Shown here: positions 1 to 11,093 of the stretch, one piece after another | How the letters are laid out: every line of letters starts with the position of its first letter | Numbering within the stretch: the first letter of the stretch is position 1 | Origin: Castellaniella caeni NBRC 101664 | GTDB lineage: Bacteria; Pseudomonadota; Gammaproteobacteria; Burkholderiales; Burkholderiaceae_B | Direction: 5' to 3' | Assembly (NCBI RefSeq): GCF_001592225.1 | Contig: NZ_BCWN01000005.1 | Location: forward strand, 124,001-188,000 | DNA: 64,000 bases | The notes under the pieces: generated by a model | Told to the model about the DNA's origin: nothing | What the model saw: only the letters and a program-made list of their open reading frames with translations | Database searches by the model: none | Translations under genes and position numbers: made by a program

Positions 1-173
1 AGCCGCGGCTGGCGGGTTCGAGCCCGCCGACGAGCTTGAGCAGGGTGGATTTCCCGGCCCCCGAGGGGCCGGAGACGAAGATGAACTCGCCCGGGTCGAT
101 ATGGAAATTGACGTCGGCCAGGATGTTGCGGCCGCGTCCGTACGATTTGAAGACGTGCTGAAATTCAATCATG
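1..173 (-). CDS. ftsE: Cell-division ABC transporter ATPase FtsE, N-terminal part (cut by window edge)
   Basis: The start codon is at 173 and the frame runs off the left edge, leaving about 57 residues. They begin MIEFQHVFKSYGRGR and hold a Walker A motif, GPSGAGKSTLLKL, near residues 37-49. The opening and the GAGKST loop fit FtsE, the ATPase that pairs with the membrane protein FtsX to control peptidoglycan hydrolysis at the division site. FtsX would lie outside the window to the left. A different lipoprotein-export type ABC ATPase (LolD-like) is the main alternative, because only the N-terminus is visible. Confidence 0.75.
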
Positions 174-530
174 GGATGCCTGCGGGTCGATCCGGGTGTG
201 TGTCCCTCTGGTGCTCCGCTCGGTTGATGCTCGTGCTTGAATTCGATGGCTGCACAGCCCCTGCTGCGTTGCAACCGAACGGGACACCAGGTGCCAAGAT
301 TGTATGCCGAGCCCGGTGCGTGGGGCGAGCCGGGAGGCGCTGTCGGGGCATCCAGGGACTGGCTGGGCCCCGAGGGCGCTGCCGGGGCGTGGGCGGCCCC
401 TGGTTCGGCTACAAGGGTTTACATTTTTACCGCGCCATCCTGCTACGCTATTCTTCCTTTTGCTTGTTGATGCTTCAAGTTTAAGCAAACGGTTCACCAG
501 GCAGGTTTTGCCGAATTCAGGAGAACAATC
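174..530. other. Gap between ftsE and the OmpA-like gene
   Basis: No convincing gene is seen here; the short open frames on both strands look like GC-rich noise. A possible plus-strand promoter has a TTTACA -35 box at 418-423 followed 17 bases later by a poor -10 (around 441-449). The end of the gap carries a clear ribosome binding site (AGGAG, about 520) for the gene at 531. Confidence 0.4.
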
Positions 531-1187
531 ATGATAGCTACTCGGGGTCTTGTTCGCAGCGTGACGGTGGTCAGCTGCCTGGCTTTGTTGTCGGCGTGCG
601 CCAATATGTCTCCGCAGGGACAGCATACTGCCGTGGGGGCGGGGGCCGGCGCGGCACTTGGCGCGGGGCTGGGGGCGCTCATCGGCGACAGCAGCCAGTC
701 GGCCCTGATCGGCGCGGGGATCGGCTCGGTGGTGGGCGGCGTGGTGGGCTACAACTGGAAGGGGATCAAGCAGGACGTGGAAAAATCCGGCGCATCCGAT
801 CTGGGGGTGGCGGTGATCGAAATGCCGGACGGCACGCTGAAGGTGAACATCCCCAGCAATGTGTCGTTCGATACGAACAAATCGGCGCTCAAACCAGCGC
901 TGCTGCCGGTGCTCGACAGTGTGGCGCGGGCTCTGAACCAGCATCCCGAGCTGCGGGCGAAGGCTATCGGTTATACCGATTCCACGGGCACGGATGCCAT
1001 CAATATTCCGCTGTCGCAACGGCGCGCGGCGGCGGTCACGCAGTACCTGGCGGGCCAGGGGGTGGCAGCCACGCGGCTGACCTCCGAAGGCCAGGGGGCG
1101 GCCAATCCGGTGGGTGACAACAGCACGACCGAGGGTCGGGCGCTGAACCGCCGGGTTGAATTGTTTCTGTATGCGGTGAAGCAGTAG
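531..1187 (+). CDS. OmpA-family lipoprotein with glycine-zipper segment
   Basis: A 218-residue envelope protein. A signal peptide ends in a lipobox (LLSAC, Cys23), so it should be a lipoprotein. Residues about 35-75 are a Gly/Ala-rich glycine zipper that can insert in a membrane. Residues about 105-216 are an OmpA C-terminal domain that binds peptidoglycan, with the family's SQRRAAAV and GRALNRRVEL segments containing the conserved Arg residues. This is the YiaD/Pal-like arrangement that ties the outer membrane to the cell wall. The ATG at 531 has AGGAG about 7 bases upstream. It stands alone, with repeat-rich DNA downstream. The family is clear; the specific role is not. Confidence 0.85.
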   Translation: MIATRGLVRSVTVVSCLALLSACANMSPQGQHTAVGAGAGAALGAGLGALIGDSSQSALIGAGIGSVVGGVVGYNWKGIKQDVEKSGASDLGVAVIEMPDGTLKVNIPSNVSFDTNKSALKPALLPVLDSVARALNQHPELRAKAIGYTDSTGTDAINIPLSQRRAAAVTQYLAGQGVAATRLTSEGQGAANPVGDNSTTEGRALNRRVELFLYAVKQ

Positions 1188-1280
1188 AAGGTTCCGTCTC
1201 TGTTTATGGGCAGCGGCTCTCGAACTCTCGCAGCTGGGTTCTTGAGGCGCCCTGGGCAGGCACGCTCCCTCTGCCGACCG

Positions 1281-1409
1281 TGACTGGCGGCCCTTCGGGC
1301 TTCCCGCATCTTCCTCGTCCGGCCGGGCGTCGCCCTATATCGTCCCTGCGGGCCGATCGAGGGCGCCGACTGCCCCCGGCCTCCCTTCGGAAGCCTGCGG
1401 CGCCAGTCA
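1281..1409. repeat. Repeat copy 1, inverted relative to the core of the 1724-1913 element
   Basis: This stretch begins TGACTGGCG and ends CGCCAGTCA, a perfect 9-bp terminal inverted repeat. Its interior matches the reverse complement of about 1756-1880 over most of its length, for example the shared CCTATATCGTCCCTGCGGGC block. The two copies differ at scattered positions, so they are diverged members of one family and not a recent duplication. Confidence 0.75.
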
Positions 1410-1574
1410 ATGTCGGCGCCGGGAGCATGCCAACCCAGGGCTTGGCGTATCTTGGCGCATTCTTATGTTGAGACAGAGACAGCGTCGAGGCGGGTGCTGA
1501 AGCAGGTGTCGGCATCGAAGCGGGCTTGGTGCCGAGCGGTGGTGCCGAGCGCGTTTGGCGTCGAAGCAGATTCG

Positions 1575-1680
1575 GCACAAAGGCGAACCCAGCACAAAGG
1601 TGATCCCAACGCAAAGGTGATCCCAACACAGAGTCAGCCCCCACACAAGGGCAGCCTCCACACAAAGGCAGCCACAGCAC
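1575..1680. repeat. Degenerate short tandem repeats
   Basis: About six copies of a roughly 17-base unit resembling CACAAAGGTGATCCCAA follow one another with increasing divergence towards the right. No open frame makes sense of them. The units are too short and unspaced to be a CRISPR array. Confidence 0.6.
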
Positions 1681-1723
1681 CCAAGCGGGCTCGACGGCTG
1701 CCTTGGCATGTTGCAGGCCCCGG

Positions 1724-1913
1724 CGGGGTTGTGTCAGGTGGCGCAGCGACCATCCGACTGGCGCCGGATGCTACCGAAGGGAGGGTGGGGGCAGTCGGCG
1801 CCCTCGATCGGCCCGCAGGGACGATATAGGGCGACGCCCACCCGGACGAGGTAGATCCGGGAAGCCCGAAGGGCCGCCAGGAGTGTGTCGCTGCGCCACC
1901 TGACACAACCCCG
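1724..1913. mobile_element. MITE-like element, 190 bp with perfect 27-bp inverted ends
   Basis: The left end (1724-1750) and right end (1887-1913) are exact reverse complements over 27 bases, starting CGGGGTTGTGTCAGGTGG. There is no coding frame inside. The interior is homologous, in reverse orientation, to 1281-1409. Size, long perfect ends and lack of a transposase fit a miniature inverted-repeat element or another short palindromic repeat. No obvious target-site duplication was seen beside the ends. Confidence 0.6.
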
Positions 1914-1975
1914 TCGGCGCACCAAGACAACCCTCTCAGCGCACCAAGACACCCCCCCTCAGCGCAGCAAACGAC
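1914..1975. repeat. Short tandem repeat, about 21-bp unit
   Basis: Two and a half copies of a unit like CAGCGCACCAAGACACCCC sit directly after the MITE-like element and before the thiC stop codon. No function is evident. Confidence 0.5.
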
Positions 1976-1997
1976 ACCGATGTTCCCGGAGAATCGT

Positions 1998-4081
<2,084 letters not shown>

Positions 4082-4139
4082 GGGCTCAGTATACGGGATG
4101 CGCGCAAACAGCGGCCTGTGGCGGCGCGAATACCCCGGA

Positions 4140-4508
4140 TCAGGAATGAGACTGCAAGCTGTCGATGAGGGCCGCGAGGGTGGATTCGACCGCCTGGCGA
4201 TCCTTGGTGCTCAGCGCCCAGAAGCGATGTGGTTCGATCGAGGCGAAGGGCCAGGCAAAAGCGGTTTCCTGCAGCGAACCCGGCGGCGTCTGCCGGGCTT
4301 GGTCGGCGCTGCCCTCGCCGCGGCTGAGCCAGACCAGGCTGACGTTCAGCGCCAGTGCCAGGCGGGCAGCCTGCTTGGGCAGCCGACTGCCGTTTTCATA
4401 GGCCGAGATGGCACTTTGTGATAGATCGCAGGCGCGTGCCAGTTGAGCCTGCGAGAGGCCGCGCCGGATTCGGGTTGTTCTTAAGCGATCGCCAAATGTG
4501 TCCACCAC
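4140..4508 (-). CDS. XRE-family helix-turn-helix regulator
   Basis: A 122-residue protein. Residues about 5-60 form a Cro/C1-type helix-turn-helix with the typical GLSQAQLARACDLSQSAISAYENG pattern in two parts (recognition helix SQSAISAYEN). The remaining 60 residues match nothing I recognise and may sense a ligand or mediate dimerisation. The start is GTG (4508 or 4505). It is transcribed away from the regulator at 4654, and the AT-rich 145-bp gap between them probably holds both promoters. Target genes are unknown. Confidence 0.8.
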   Translation of the reverse strand: MVDTFGDRLRTTRIRRGLSQAQLARACDLSQSAISAYENGSRLPKQAARLALALNVSLVWLSRGEGSADQARQTPPGSLQETAFAWPFASIEPHRFWALSTKDRQAVESTLAALIDSLQSHS

Positions 4509-4653
4509 GCCATTGGACTAAAAATGCCAATGACGTTGGTGGTAGATAAATATCACAAATGTAATAATAGATCAGCTGTTCATCAGCCATTTAAAACGAT
4601 GTGAATCAATCTGTCCTGGTTGACGGGCGCGGGGCGCCTGGCAGGGGGGAATC

Positions 4654-5367
4654 ATGGATCAACGAGCGGTCTGGGTATTGGCACGCGAGGACGATGCCTA
4701 TCAGTTGCATATGCGGGCGCGTGGCTGGCGCCTGAACTGTTTTGCCCAGCCAGAAGCGCTGCGGGCGGCACTGGCCCCCATGGCCGCGCGGCAGCTGGCG
4801 GCCCGCATGCGGCCCGTGGCATTCATCCTGCTGGCGGATACGGGCACTAATTGTCGGCTGGCCCAGTTCATTCGCGGCCTGGTGCCCGGTGCCTTGCTGG
4901 TGGCGCTGGCGCGTACCCATTCCAGCCACGAAATGACCGCCCTGCTGCGAGTCGGAGTGCACTGGGTGCTGCGCTATGGCGATGCGCCGACCTTGCTGGC
5001 GGCTACGGTGCGGGCGCTGCTGGTGCAGCGCGGGGCGCTCAAGGTGCGGGCCGACCAGATCGATGGTTGGGCGCTGGCCGATCTGGGCTGGTCTTTGCGC
5101 CACCGTGACAGCGCCAGCATCCGGCTGTCGGTGTCAGAGCGGGCCCTGCTGCTGTGTCTTTTCGAGGCGCCGGGGCACCTGGCCAGCCATGCATGTATTG
5201 CTGAATCTGTGGCCCAGGCCTGGCGCGACGTGCCGGGGCGCAACCCCCGCACGCCGCGCATGCGCAGCGTCGTGCATGGCTTGCGCAAGCGCATGGCATC
5301 GCACGGTCTGCCCGAGCTGCCCATCGAACCCCTGCATAATTTTGGCTACATCTGGGCGGTCGCCTAG
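4654..5367 (+). CDS. OmpR-type winged-helix regulator with degenerate receiver domain
   Basis: A 237-residue protein. The C-terminal third (about 150-237) looks like an OmpR/PhoB winged helix: ERALLLCLFEAPGHLASH, then RMRSVVHGLRKRM as the recognition region, ending NFGYIWAV. The N-terminal part has the length and rhythm of a receiver domain (WVLAREDD at the start; LVALARTHSSHEMTALLRVG later). However, the phospho-acceptor Asp is not evident and the conserved Lys-Pro pair is replaced by RYGD. It is therefore probably not switched by an ordinary histidine kinase, and no kinase gene is adjacent. AGGGGGG precedes the ATG. The function is unknown. Confidence 0.65.
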   Translation: MDQRAVWVLAREDDAYQLHMRARGWRLNCFAQPEALRAALAPMAARQLAARMRPVAFILLADTGTNCRLAQFIRGLVPGALLVALARTHSSHEMTALLRVGVHWVLRYGDAPTLLAATVRALLVQRGALKVRADQIDGWALADLGWSLRHRDSASIRLSVSERALLLCLFEAPGHLASHACIAESVAQAWRDVPGRNPRTPRMRSVVHGLRKRMASHGLPELPIEPLHNFGYIWAVA

Positions 5368-5477
5368 TGTGCTGTACGGATTGACCGAACAGCGCGCCAG
5401 CTGCCTGGCCGGTTGGCGCCGCTGGACGGCGCTGGCCAGGCTCCGGGCCGTCCGACGGCGCGCTCCCGGTGTTGCGG

Positions 5478-6731
5478 TCAGTGCCGGTAGCGCTGCACGC
5501 CCAGGTCGTCGCTGCGGATCGCCGTCGCCTGGCCCGACACGATGTCGGCGATCAGGCGGCCGCTGCCGCAGGACATCGTCCAGCCCAGGGTGCCGTGGCC
5601 GGTGTTCAGGTACAGGTTGCCCAGGCGCGTGCGGCCCACGATCGGTGTACTGTCCGGCGTCTTGGGGCGCAGGCCTGTCCAGAAGTGCACGTCGCCGGGC
5701 TGGTAGCTGCCCGGGAACAGGTCGTTGACCACCATTTCCAGGGTGCGCTGGCGGCGCGGGTCGAGATGTGTGTCGTAGCCCACGACCTCGGCCATGCCGC
5801 CCACCCGGATGCGCTGGTCAAAGCGCGTGACGGCGATCTTGTAGGTTTCGTCGAGCAGGGTGGAGACAGGCGCGCGGCTTTCGTCCGTGATGTCGACGGT
5901 GATCGAATAGCCCTTCATGGGGTAGATGGGCAGATCGACGATGCCGCGCAGCAGCAGCGGCGAGTACGAACCCAGGGCGACCACGTAGGCGTCGGCCTGC
6001 AGCAGGCCCGAGGCGCACTGGACGCCCGAGACCTGGCCGCCGGCCTGGTGCACGGCCTGGATGGTTTCGCCGTATTGAAATTTGACCCCCAGACCCTCGG
6101 CCAGGCGGGTGAGTTCGTGGGTGAACAGGCGGCAGTCGCCGGTTTCGTCGTCGGGCGTGCGCAGGCCGCCCACCAGCTTGTGGCGCACTTGGTGCAAGGC
6201 GGGCTCGTAGTCTACCAGGTGGTCACCATCCACCAGCTCGTAGGCCACGCCCGCGTCGCTGAGGGCCTGTACGTCCAGCTGGGCGGCATCCATCTGCTTT
6301 TGCGTGCGGAAGACCTGCAGCGTGCCCTGGCGGCGGCCTTCAAACTGGATGTCGGTGTCGGCCTGCAGTTCGTGCAGGCACTGGCGGCTGTAGGCCGACA
6401 GGCGCAGCATGCGGTCTTTGTTGGTGGCGTAGCGCTCGGGCGTGCAGTTGCGCCACATGTCGTACATCCAGCGCAGCTGGAACAGACTGCCGTCGGGACG
6501 GATGGTGAGCGGCGCGTGCTGGGTGAACAGCCACTTCAGGGCTTTCATGGGGATGCCGGGCGCCGCCCACGGCGACGAATAACCGAAGGACAGCTGGCCG
6601 GCGTTGCCGAAGCTGGTTTCTTCGGCGGTGCCGGATTCGCGGTCGATGACCGTGACCTCGTGCCCTTGGCGGGCCAGGTAATAGGCGCTGGTGACCCCCA
6701 CCACGCCGGCTCCTAGAACCAGAACCTTCAT
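5478..6731 (-). CDS. dadA: D-amino acid dehydrogenase small subunit DadA
   Basis: DadA oxidises D-amino acids, chiefly D-alanine, to the 2-oxo acid and ammonia, passing electrons to the respiratory chain at the inner membrane. The 417-residue protein opens with an FAD dinucleotide-binding fold ([19 protein letters not shown]) and continues [17 protein letters not shown], a DadA hallmark. The C-terminal end ([15 protein letters not shown], then [16 protein letters not shown]) is the second FAD-contact region. GAGG sits 7 bases before the ATG. An Lrp-type gene is transcribed divergently 220 bp away, the usual regulator of dadA. No alanine racemase (dadX) is adjacent. Confidence 0.93.
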   Translation of the reverse strand: MKVLVLGAGVVGVTSAYYLARQGHEVTVIDRESGTAEETSFGNAGQLSFGYSSPWAAPGIPMKALKWLFTQHAPLTIRPDGSLFQLRWMYDMWRNCTPERYATNKDRMLRLSAYSRQCLHELQADTDIQFEGRRQGTLQVFRTQKQMDAAQLDVQALSDAGVAYELVDGDHLVDYEPALHQVRHKLVGGLRTPDDETGDCRLFTHELTRLAEGLGVKFQYGETIQAVHQAGGQVSGVQCASGLLQADAYVVALGSYSPLLLRGIVDLPIYPMKGYSITVDITDESRAPVSTLLDETYKIAVTRFDQRIRVGGMAEVVGYDTHLDPRRQRTLEMVVNDLFPGSYQPGDVHFWTGLRPKTPDSTPIVGRTRLGNLYLNTGHGTLGWTMSCGSGRLIADIVSGQATAIRSDDLGVQRYRH

Positions 6732-6785
6732 AGTAAACCTCAGATGGATTAATTTTTAATGATGATAGGCAATATCTGTAGGTTA

Positions 6786-6816
6786 TTTTTCATGAAAAAA
6801 TCTACTTTTCATGAAA
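6786..6816. promoter_or_regulatory. Two CATG-centred palindromes in the dadA-lrp divergent promoter
   Basis: TTTTTCATGAAAAA (6786-6799) and TTTCATGAAA (6807-6816) are perfect palindromes whose centres are 19 bp apart, in the AT-rich 220-bp gap between dadA and the Lrp-type gene. Lrp-family proteins often bind several AT-rich, weakly palindromic sites in such gaps. These are the likeliest operator sites, but that is inference from position and symmetry. Confidence 0.55.
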
Positions 6817-6951
6817 TTTCATTTGCGCGATCTGGACAAATATCGACCAACAGGACAAAATGCTGGTTCATCACCAGGCCCCTGTCCGCGATCGGAATTA
6901 TCTGGTCTTTTGCCTGCAAATCGTTGCTGATTCCAGTCACGGAGGCCCCTC

Positions 6952-7440
6952 ATGCGTATCCAGAAAGAATCCGTCCATACCCTGGACAAGATTGACCGCC
7001 GCATCCTCGATCTGCTGCAGCAAAACGGGCGGCTGTCCATGACCGAGCTGGCCGATGCCGTCGGCTTGACGGTCACGCCCTGCATCGAGCGGGTGCGCCG
7101 CCTCGAGCGCGACGGCGTCATCACCGGCTATCACGCCCGGGTGTCGCCCGCCGCGCTCGACGCCGGGCTGCTGGTGTTCGTCGAAATCAGCATGTCCAGC
7201 AAGTCCGAGCGCACGTTCGAAGAGTTTCGCCGCGAGATTCTCTGCGTGCCCCAGGTGCTCGAATGCCATCTGGTGTCCGGCGAATTCGATTACCTCATCA
7301 AGGCGCGCATCAAAGAAATCAGCCAGTACCGCAACCTGCTGGGCAACATCCTGCTGCGCCTGCCGGGGGTGACGCAGACCAAGAGCTGTGTGGTCATGGA
7401 AGAGGTCAAAGAATCACTCTTCATTCCCGCCCAGAAGTAA
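6952..7440 (+). CDS. lrp: Lrp/AsnC-family transcriptional regulator
   Basis: A 162-residue regulator with an N-terminal winged helix-turn-helix (about 10-60, LDKIDRRILDLLQQNGRLSM and VTPCIERVRRLERDGVI) and a C-terminal RAM/AsnC ligand-binding domain (about 75-155, including the conserved VSGEFDYLIK turn). The family senses amino acids and forms octamers. It is divergent from dadA, so the natural guess is activation of D-alanine catabolism in response to alanine or leucine, as in the Pseudomonas dadR/dadA arrangement. A GGAGG ribosome binding site lies just before the ATG. Confidence 0.9.
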   Translation: MRIQKESVHTLDKIDRRILDLLQQNGRLSMTELADAVGLTVTPCIERVRRLERDGVITGYHARVSPAALDAGLLVFVEISMSSKSERTFEEFRREILCVPQVLECHLVSGEFDYLIKARIKEISQYRNLLGNILLRLPGVTQTKSCVVMEEVKESLFIPAQK

Positions 7441-7573
7441 TCGCGCCATCACATCATCGCGCCCATGCCCGCTGGCGGGCGTCGGCCGGGCGCTGATGGG
7501 CTGTGTCGGCGGCAATTGGCCCGCGAAGGGGCAGTGGCGCCGAGCGGGCACGTCGGGCGCGGATAAGCGGGGT

Positions 7574-8731
7574 TTACTGCGGGGTGCCGCGCCCCCGGGC
7601 CATGACCAGATTGTCGCGGTGGATGAGCTCGGGGTCGGACAGATGCCCCAGGATGTCGGCGATGCGGCTGCTGGGCTGGCGCAGAATGCGCGCCGTATCG
7701 GCGGACGAATAATTGATCAGGCCGCGCCCGCACTCGACCCCGTGTTCGTCCACGCAGGCCACGACATCGCCGCGTTCGAAGTCGCCCTCGACGTCGATGA
7801 CGCCGATGGGCAGCAGGCTGCGGTGGCCCTGGGTCAGGGCCTTGACCGCCCCGGCGTCGAGCGTGACGCGCCCGCGCAGGCGCAGGTGGTTCACCAGCCA
7901 GCGCTGGCGCGCCGAGCGCACGGGCAGCACGGCGCGCAGTTCGGTGCCGATGGCTTCGCCCGAGGTCAGGCGCTGCAGCACGGCGGGTTCGCGCCCCGAG
8001 GCAATGATGGTGTGCCCGCCGCTGTTGGCGGCGCGGCGTGCCGCCAGCACTTTCGTCAGCATGCCGCCCGTGCCGATGGCGCTGCCCGAGCCGCCCGCCA
8101 TGGCCTCGAGCGCGGGGTCGCCGGCCTGGGCCTGGTGGATGAAGGTGGCTTCGGGGTGTTTGCGCGGGTCGGCGCTGTACAGCCCGGCCTGGTCGGTGAG
8201 GATGATGAGCACGTGGGCTTCGATCAGGTTGGTGACCAACGCCCCCAGGGTGTCGTTGTCGCCCACGCGGATTTCGTCCGTGACCACGGTGTCGTTTTCA
8301 TTGACGATGGGCACCACGCCCAGGTTGAGCAGGGTGACCAGCGTGCTGCGGGCGTTGAGATAACGGCGCCGGTCGGCCAGGTCTTCGTGCGTGAGCAGAA
8401 TCTGGGCGGTGCGGATACCGTGGCGGGCAAAGGCGGTTTCGTATGCCTGGATGAGGCCCATCTGGCCCACGGCGGCGGCGGCCTGCAGCTCGGGCATCGT
8501 CTTGGGGCGTCGTGGCCAGCCCAGACGCGCCATGCCTTCGGCAATCGCCCCGCTGGATACCAGCACGATCTGGCGCCCGGCTGCGTGCAGGGCGGCGATC
8601 TGCTCGGCCCATTGTTCGACGGCGGGCAGGTCGATGCCGCGCCCCTCGTTGGTGACCAGGGAAGAACCCACTTTCAGGACGAGCCGGTGCGCGTCTTGGG
8701 CAATGGACGAGGGCAGGGATGAGGCGGTCAT
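7574..8731 (-). CDS. proB: Glutamate 5-kinase ProB
   Basis: ProB phosphorylates glutamate, the first step of proline synthesis. The protein is about 385 residues with an amino-acid kinase domain ([17 protein letters not shown] at the start, VNENDTV and GTGGMLTK later) and a C-terminal PUA domain (about 290-375). I placed the start at 8731, where family similarity begins, instead of an upstream in-frame start that would add about 46 residues of unrelated sequence. It is last in the run rplU-rpmA-obgE-proB, about 200 bp after obgE, so it may have its own promoter. ProA is not in the window. Confidence 0.93.
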   Translation of the reverse strand: MTASSLPSSIAQDAHRLVLKVGSSLVTNEGRGIDLPAVEQWAEQIAALHAAGRQIVLVSSGAIAEGMARLGWPRRPKTMPELQAAAAVGQMGLIQAYETAFARHGIRTAQILLTHEDLADRRRYLNARSTLVTLLNLGVVPIVNENDTVVTDEIRVGDNDTLGALVTNLIEAHVLIILTDQAGLYSADPRKHPEATFIHQAQAGDPALEAMAGGSGSAIGTGGMLTKVLAARRAANSGGHTIIASGREPAVLQRLTSGEAIGTELRAVLPVRSARQRWLVNHLRLRGRVTLDAGAVKALTQGHRSLLPIGVIDVEGDFERGDVVACVDEHGVECGRGLINYSSADTARILRQPSSRIADILGHLSDPELIHRDNLVMARGRGTPQ

Positions 8732-8937
8732 GCTGGGCGGAAGGGCGATAGAAGCAGTGGCTGAAATGTATCCGGGTCGGTTGCACGTGGCCCATGGGCG
8801 GCCGAAGCGTGCGTCGTTGGCGCTTTGTGCCGGTTGGCCACAGCCAGTGTAGCGCGCTGCGGATGACATAGCGGAGCCGGCCTGACGTGGCCCGCGTCGG
8901 CGGCCCTGGCGGGCTGGACACCCGTCGCGGGGTCGGC

Positions 8938-10113
<1,176 letters not shown>

Positions 10114-10136
10114 TCATTCTAGAGAAAAACACAAAC

Positions 10137-10161
10137 AAAAAGACCCCGCCAAAGCAGGGCC
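10137..10161 (-). terminator. Rho-independent terminator between rpmA and obgE
   Basis: On the minus strand an 8-bp stem (GGCCCTGC with GCGGGGTC, two G-U pairs) and a TTTG loop are followed by five T residues. It sits 20 bases after the rpmA stop codon. It should reduce expression of obgE and proB relative to the ribosomal proteins. Confidence 0.75.
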
Positions 10162-10181
10162 TTTCGTCAATCAAGCGGTGG

Positions 10182-10442
10182 TCAGCTGACAGCGTTGACC
10201 GAGACCGTGCGCTTGTTGAGCGCGCCCTTGATCGAGAACTGCACCGTGCCATCGACCAGCGAGAACAGGGTGTGGTCTTTGCCGATACCGACGTTCACGC
10301 CGGGGTGAAACTGGGTCCCGCGCTGGCGGACGATGATGCCGCCTGCCAGGATGGCCTGGCCGCCGTAGACTTTCACGCCCAGTCGTTTCGATTCGGAGTC
10401 GCGGCCGTTACGCGTTGAGCCGCCGCCCTTTTTGTGTGCCAT
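10182..10442 (-). CDS. rpmA: 50S ribosomal protein L27
   Basis: An 86-residue protein beginning [19 protein letters not shown], the signature N-terminus of L27, which reaches the peptidyl-transferase centre and helps position tRNA. It ends TVSVNAVS. It follows rplU by 20 bp in the standard L21-L27 operon. Confidence 0.98.
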   Translation of the reverse strand: MAHKKGGGSTRNGRDSESKRLGVKVYGGQAILAGGIIVRQRGTQFHPGVNVGIGKDHTLFSLVDGTVQFSIKGALNKRTVSVNAVS

Positions 10443-10462
10443 GATTGTGCTCCTTGACTGAC

Positions 10463-10774
10463 TTAGGCCGCAACGGCGTCGATGCGGATTTCAGTGTAGT
10501 TCTGACGATGACCTTGGTGCTTCTGGTAGTGCTTGCGCCGGCGCATCTTGAAGATTTTGACCTTGTCGTGACGACCTTGCGCAAGAACGGTGGCTTTGAC
10601 GGCAGCACCAGCGACGAAGGGCGTGCCGATCTTCAGCGTGTCGCCTTCGCCAACCGAGAGAACCTGGTCAAGCGAGATTTCTTGCCCAATGTCAGCCGGT
10701 ATCTGTTCGATTTTCAGTTTCTGGCCAGCGCAAACACGATACTGTTTGCCGCCGGTTTTTATGACCGCGTACAT
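10463..10774 (-). CDS. rplU: 50S ribosomal protein L21
   Basis: A 103-residue protein starting [14 protein letters not shown], the usual L21 N-terminus, with the [19 protein letters not shown] stretch near the end that binds 23S rRNA. A longer in-frame start exists about 36 codons upstream, but the added residues are not L21-like. It is the first gene of the rplU-rpmA-obgE-proB run. Confidence 0.98.
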   Translation of the reverse strand: MYAVIKTGGKQYRVCAGQKLKIEQIPADIGQEISLDQVLSVGEGDTLKIGTPFVAGAAVKATVLAQGRHDKVKIFKMRRRKHYQKHQGHRQNYTEIRIDAVAA

Positions 10775-11093
10775 GGGGTTTTCCTGTGAAAATTCCGGGT
10801 GCCAGGGCCGCGCCAGAAGGTGGCGCAAGCCGTTTTGCAAAGACACCAGGGATGCCAAAAATGGCCTACATGCCGTATGCACCTAGGCCAAGCTTTGAAT
10901 TTTCGCAGAATTATGCTTGTAAATCAAGAAGGTCTTGGCGCTTTGTTGGTGCGGCGTGACAATGCCCGATCTGAAGGTGCGCACGAAAAGTCGGACGTCT
11001 TTGGCGGTCATCCATGATCCATGTATTCGTACGCAGGGTGCCTGAGCACCGTGCAGCCATACACCAAGCCTGGCAAGCGCGCAGGCTTCGCCA
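10775..11093. other. Gap between rplU and the symporter gene
   Basis: 319 bases with no gene. It carries the probable rplU promoter and leader. The rest, up to the end of the symporter gene at 11094, shows nothing recognisable. Confidence 0.6.
10899..10927 (-). promoter_or_regulatory. Probable sigma-70 promoter of rplU
   Basis: On the minus strand TTGATT (10927-10922) is followed after 17 bases by GAAAAT (10904-10899). Each box matches the sigma-70 consensus at 4 of 6 positions. It would give a leader of about 120 bases before rplU. Confidence 0.5.

Larger units (their letters stand above)
1188..1997. other. Long non-coding, repeat-rich gap
   Basis: These 810 bases hold no believable gene. 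They contain two inverted copies of a 125-130 bp repeat (1281-1409 and inside 1724-1913), a run of degenerate short tandem repeats (about 1575-1680) and a second short repeat run (1914-1975). The individual repeats are listed separately. Confidence 0.7.

Noticed and set aside
1575..1975. A CRISPR array
   Set aside because: The repeats are 17-21 bases, degenerate and contiguous, with no unique spacers and no cas genes.
7460..7500. A terminator between lrp and proB
   Set aside because: A GC-rich hairpin can be drawn (CCCGC with GCGGG), but it has a very small loop and no T run on either strand.
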